Assembly (NCBI GenBank): GCA_938014945.1
Contig: CALLQH010000142.1
Coordinates: forward strand, 1 to 9,047
Direction of reading: 5' to 3'
DNA: 9,047 bases
Source: an uncultured bacterium
GTDB taxonomy: Bacteria; Pseudomonadota; Alphaproteobacteria; SP197
The notes beneath the pieces were generated by a model. It ran no database searches and was not told where the DNA came from. It worked only from the letters and a program-made list of their open reading frames with translations. The position numbers and the translations under genes are program-made. Below are positions 5,743-9,047 of this stretch, one piece after another. The stretch's first letter is position 1. Every line of letters begins with the position of its first letter.

Positions 5743-8123
5743 GACGCCAGCGCCAGTTCGCCAGTGTTGGTGCCTGCCGCGTTTTCGGCGGGCACCCAGG
5801 CGAGATCCCCCGCGTAGCGCCAGGCCATCCGGCCGTCAGGCCCCAGGGCAAAGAGGTGGAGCCAGCGGTTGTCGAAGAGCGCCCGGACGCCGGGATGGCG
5901 CTCCAGCACGGCCGACATCGCTTCGCGCGGCGCCTCGATGCAGACGGTGAGGCGCAGCGGATCGTGGGCCAGCTGCTCGCCGTCGCTGACCGACTGCAGG
6001 GCGAGCCCGGAGCGCAGCAGGCCGCCGTTGCCCTCCACCACGCCGAGGCCGCCGGTGACGTTGTGCAACAGCTTGTTGCCCGACCCGAAGACATCGGGCG
6101 CCACCACCGAGCCATAGTACTGCAGGCTGATCCAGCTCGCGACGACGACCGGTGCGGTCAGGATCAACTCCAGCACGCTGAAGTCGCGGTCGGCCTTCCA
6201 GTCGTAGTCGTGGAGAAAGGCGCGGCCATGCAGGTTGCGCCCGTGGGTGCGCCTGCGCGGTGCGGCAACGAACGCGCTGCAACCCGCCAGAGCCCATTCC
6301 GGCCTCACCTGCGACCAGTCGCGGCCGCGCCGCAGCAGGTCTTCGGCGTCACGGACCGCCGGCAGCCGCAGCACCCGTTCGGCGCGCGCAGCCCTGCCGG
6401 CCTGATCGAGCCAGCGCCGCGCACGGGAGAGATCCTCCCGGTAGCCTTCGCTGGGGCAGTCTCCATCAAACAGGCTGACGGCATCGGCTGTCGTGTCATG
6501 CAGGGCGGCGACGAAGAGGGTCCCGTCTGGAATGACGATGCCGCGCCGGGCGAGACCCTTGCGCGTGCCGGCATCGTTGAGCATGCCGGCCAGCAGCCGT
6601 GCGTTGACCTCGCCCTTGTGGCCGCCGCAGGCGCCGCAGTGCAGGGCGCTGGCCTGGGGGTTGTTGACCACCCCCGCGCCATGCCCCACCAGCAGGACCA
6701 GGCGGGCAAACCCCTGCGTCATCGACATGGCGCGCAGAACCCGTTCGGCGAGCGCGATGCGGATCATCGGGTCCATGGCGCGCACGATCTGGGGCGCAGG
6801 GGGAACCGCGCCGGCCGAACGGCCAAGACCCAGGGCGTCGCGCAGCAGGCGTGCGGCATAGATGGGTCCCGATGCCTCGACAAAGGCAAAGGACGAGACC
6901 GCTGCCAGCTTGAACCGGCCCCATGCGCGGGAGGCGCGCGCGGACAGACGCGCCGAGCGGTCGGCCTCCTCCGTTCCGCTCGCCCGGGTGCGCAGCGCCG
7001 GGGTCAGCAGCACCGGAAGCCGCAGTTCCTCGGTATCGCTTGCGAAATCCCGGTGGCTGACGGGCAGCCCGAAGAACCCGGCAAAGCCCGCGGTGGTGAT
7101 GCCCGGATCGGCCGCTTCCAACGCCCGGCGGAAAACCTCCGAACGCACGTCGATGCAGAAGACGGCCTGCAGCGAGGGTGTCGTCGGGGGAGCGTCCTCA
7201 TGCGGCGCTGCCAGGATTTCCGAAAGCGCCCGCTGGCCTGCCCGTTCGGCGGCCTCCTGCAGGATGGCATCGACAATCAGATCGGGCGTGGGAGCAAGCG
7301 GCTGGCCATAGGCGGCACGCGCCGCCTGCCAGGTTGCGTTCACGCGTTCGCCGCCGCGCTGCAGAAGGGCCTCCTCCCAGACCAGGCGCAGGGCGAGAAG
7401 CTCCATCACCGTCGTGTCCGTGCGGCCGTTGCGCTCGGCCTGCCACAGCAGATAACGGGCATGCTGGGCCCAGCCGCCCAGGTCCATCAGCAGGCGGTGG
7501 AAGTAGGCTTCCTGTTCACCGGTCGAAAGGCCCAGGCTGGCGACCGCGCGGGCGATGGCCTCGCGGGCTTCCGCCGGCGCCGTGGCGACATGGCTGCAGA
7601 AACCCTTCAGCCCCGCGATCTCGGGCGTCAGGTCATGGCTGGCAAAGGTCCTCCAGCGCCGGTAGGGCCCGCCATGCTGCGGTGCCGCCCACAGGGCCTG
7701 GCCACGGTCGAAGTGCCCCGAGGCCCAGGCGCCGATACGGCTGGCGACCAGGCCCGGCCAGTCGACCCCCGTCTCCGCCTCGGCCAGTTCCGCGATGGTC
7801 GGCAGGGCGCGCGGCGAGGTCCCCTCGCCGGCTGCCGCCTGCTTGAGCGCGGCAAGGTCGCCCGGCCGCTGCGGATCGCACGACGCCGCCAGGGCGGCGG
7901 CGAGGTCCTCGTCGCGGATGCGGCCATCGGCGATGCGGTCCCTGTACCAGGCCCGCGGCATGGTCACGCGTGCGCCCGCTGCCCGGCCGAGGCGCGCGGC
8001 CGCGGTACCCAGATCCTCCCCGCTCTGGCCGAGGAAGGGGTTCACCGCGACGCTGGTGGCCAGCGGCCACAAGGGCGGGATGGCACGGACCGCCGCTTCG
8101 ACGGCAGGACTGGGATCGGTCAT
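5739..8123 (-). CDS. dabA: Inorganic carbon transporter subunit DabA (DUF2309)
   Basis: The 794-residue product is DabA, the large cytoplasmic zinc subunit of the DAB complex, proposed to hydrate CO2 vectorially to bicarbonate in a reaction energised by its membrane partner DabB. The carbonic-anhydrase-like zinc site is intact: Cys323 and Asp325 in FCIDVRSE, His481 in VGHGAG, and Cys496 in ALHCGACGG. The 15-residue His-Cys spacing equals that of the Halothiobacillus neapolitanus protein (Cys351, Asp353, His524, Cys539, from memory). The N-terminal AVNPFLGQ block is also typical. I start at 8123 because GGAGGT lies seven bases upstream; an ATG at 8141 adds six residues but has no ribosome binding site. 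It lies 24 bp downstream of dabB, and its stop overlaps the cysD-like start. Length is within the shorter part of the family range. Confidence 0.94.
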   Translation of the reverse strand: MTDPSPAVEAAVRAIPPLWPLATSVAVNPFLGQSGEDLGTAAARLGRAAGARVTMPRAWYRDRIADGRIRDEDLAAALAASCDPQRPGDLAALKQAAAGEGTSPRALPTIAELAEAETGVDWPGLVASRIGAWASGHFDRGQALWAAPQHGGPYRRWRTFASHDLTPEIAGLKGFCSHVATAPAEAREAIARAVASLGLSTGEQEAYFHRLLMDLGGWAQHARYLLWQAERNGRTDTTVMELLALRLVWEEALLQRGGERVNATWQAARAAYGQPLAPTPDLIVDAILQEAAERAGQRALSEILAAPHEDAPPTTPSLQAVFCIDVRSEVFRRALEAADPGITTAGFAGFFGLPVSHRDFASDTEELRLPVLLTPALRTRASGTEEADRSARLSARASRAWGRFKLAAVSSFAFVEASGPIYAARLLRDALGLGRSAGAVPPAPQIVRAMDPMIRIALAERVLRAMSMTQGFARLVLLVGHGAGVVNNPQASALHCGACGGHKGEVNARLLAGMLNDAGTRKGLARRGIVIPDGTLFVAALHDTTADAVSLFDGDCPSEGYREDLSRARRWLDQAGRAARAERVLRLPAVRDAEDLLRRGRDWSQVRPEWALAGCSAFVAAPRRRTHGRNLHGRAFLHDYDWKADRDFSVLELILTAPVVVASWISLQYYGSVVAPDVFGSGNKLLHNVTGGLGVVEGNGGLLRSGLALQSVSDGEQLAHDPLRLTVCIEAPREAMSAVLERHPGVRALFDNRWLHLFALGPDGRMAWRYAGDLAWVPAENAAGTNTGELALAS

Positions 8124-8130
8124 GGCAGGT

Positions 8131-8136
8131 ACCTCC
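8131..8136 (-). promoter_or_regulatory. Strong Shine-Dalgarno GGAGGT that decides the dabA start
   Basis: On the minus strand GGAGGT ends seven bases before the ATG at 8123. The sequence ahead of the alternative ATG at 8141 (GGCCTGACCACCC) has no purine-rich site and includes the dabB stop. The six extra codons of the longer version therefore encode the ribosome binding site and are probably not translated. Confidence 0.75.
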
Positions 8137-8147
8137 GTCATGGGTGG

Positions 8148-9047
8148 TCAGGCCGAACGCCGGGAGGACCAGCCGCCGATCAGCCGGTCGATGACCGCGT
8201 TGGCATACAGTCCATTGGCAAGATGGATGCGCAGGCCCGCGACGGCCGGATGGGCCGACCACAGGGGAAACATGGCCTGCGCCAGCGCAACACCGCCGAA
8301 GCTGAGGACGGCCAGCACGATCAGGGTCCACTCGAGCGGACCGGGCGCCGGGGGCGGCGGGAAGACCGAGGCGGACAGGAACTCCGCGCCGGACTGCAGG
8401 GCGAAGTAGCCGACCGCGGCGGCCAGCGAGAAGAGCCCCGTGCGCAGCGCCAGGGGACGCGGCGCGAGTTCTGCCAGGCCCTGGGCCAGCAGGTAGGCGG
8501 TGCCGAAGATCAGGATGGCGCCGAGCGCAATCGCCTGGGGCGACTTTTCGGCAAAGCCGAAGGCGGCGCCGACCACCGCGTAGATCACCAGCGCCACACC
8601 GAAGGCGCGCAGCACGGCCCGGCCGCCAGGCACCGCAACGGGGCCCGGCCGCGCGATGGCGGCGACACCGTCGATGGCCTGGCCCGAGGTCAGGAAGGCG
8701 TGGGCCTTGTAGAGGGAGTGGGCGACGACATGCAGCAGGGCGAGCGGAAACAGGGCCAGACCGCACTGCATGATCATGAAGCCCATCTGGGCGATGGTGG
8801 ACCAGGCAAGCGAAGTCTTCACCGCCGATTGCGTGAGCATGACCATGCCGCCGACGATTGCGGTGAGGCCGCCCAGCCCGACCAGGGCCGCCAGCACCAC
8901 CGGCGCGGTGAGCATGACGTCGGCCAGACGGATCAGCAGGAAGCCGCCGGCGTTGATGACGCCGGCATGGAGCAGCGCCGAGACCGGCGTGGGCGCCTCC
9001 ATCACCTCGGTCAGCCAGCCGCCGGTGGGGAACATCGCCGACTTCAG
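8148..9047 (-). CDS. dabB: DabB, NuoL/NdhF-like membrane subunit of the DAB complex (C-terminal part, runs off right edge)
   Basis: This is the last 299 residues of a proton-conducting membrane protein related to NADH dehydrogenase subunit 5 (NuoL/NdhF). The frame is open to the right edge, so the N-terminus is missing. The visible part has several hydrophobic membrane segments and the antiporter-family motifs ALLHAGVINAGGFLLIR (about 24-40 of the visible part), QSAVKTSLAWSTIAQMGF (73-90, with a conserved channel lysine) and LLHVVAHSLYKAHAFL (104-119, with His and Lys). The C-terminal block LRIHLANGLYANAVIDRL (272-289) is typical of DabB rather than complex I. Assignment as DabB instead of NuoL rests on this tail and on immediate linkage to dabA, its obligate partner; no other nuo genes are present. 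It likely couples the proton gradient to CO2 hydration by DabA at the inner membrane. It is first of the three visible genes of the operon. Confidence 0.9.
   Translation of the reverse strand: MKSAMFPTGGWLTEVMEAPTPVSALLHAGVINAGGFLLIRLADVMLTAPVVLAALVGLGGLTAIVGGMVMLTQSAVKTSLAWSTIAQMGFMIMQCGLALFPLALLHVVAHSLYKAHAFLTSGQAIDGVAAIARPGPVAVPGGRAVLRAFGVALVIYAVVGAAFGFAEKSPQAIALGAILIFGTAYLLAQGLAELAPRPLALRTGLFSLAAAVGYFALQSGAEFLSASVFPPPPAPGPLEWTLIVLAVLSFGGVALAQAMFPLWSAHPAVAGLRIHLANGLYANAVIDRLIGGWSSRRSA

Noticed and set aside
7633..8766. 377-codon minus-strand frame spanning the dabB-dabA junction
   Set aside because: It is out of frame with both genes, whose motifs are intact, and its product is Arg/Pro-rich without any recognisable motif.
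8148..9047. Respiratory complex I subunit NuoL
   Set aside because: There are no other nuo genes, dabA follows directly, and the C-terminal block fits DabB better than complex I.

Overview
The window is high-GC chromosomal DNA. Homospermidine synthase, a BtpA/PfkB pair and tight ATGA gene overlaps together suggest an alphaproteobacterium, but the species cannot be fixed from this window. I see no mobile elements, RNA genes, CRISPR arrays or integration scars. Coding density is very high.

Layout, left to right. (1) 1-339, minus strand: the first 113 codons of an NADP-type glutamate dehydrogenase, running off the left edge. (2) 340-635: a 296-bp divergent intergenic region with a long GC-rich stem-loop just upstream of the gdhA ribosome binding site, and a 7-bp dyad (CATAGGC/GCCTATG, centres 22 bp apart) that looks like an operator. 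(3) 636-2057, plus strand: homospermidine synthase. It ends against a convergent gene, and both stop codons lie inside one near-perfect palindrome. (4) 2067-3742, minus strand: a two-gene unit in which a BtpA/SgcQ-family TIM-barrel protein is followed, with an ATGA overlap, by a PfkB sugar kinase resembling fructoselysine 6-kinase. (5) 3743-3842: a short divergent spacer containing a perfect 7-bp stem-loop. (6) 3843-4829, plus strand: an APH-fold small-molecule kinase of unknown substrate. (7) 4849-9047, minus strand: an operon read dabB (partial at the right edge) > dabA > cysD-like. It encodes the two subunits of a DAB inorganic-carbon uptake complex plus a divergent sulfate adenylyltransferase small subunit whose start codon overlaps the dabA stop.

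How the genes may work together. DabB (NuoL/NdhF-like, membrane) and DabA (zinc, carbonic-anhydrase-like) form an energised CO2 hydration and bicarbonate accumulation system. The most unusual point is the cysD-like gene translationally coupled to dabA. No cysN follows it, and the protein departs from canonical CysD in several segments that are otherwise strongly conserved, so it may be a specialised partner of the DAB complex and not an ordinary assimilatory ATP sulfurylase subunit. The BtpA/PfkB pair looks like a small sugar or Amadori-compound module. gdhA and hss are divergent neighbours that both handle nitrogen compounds and may share control elements.
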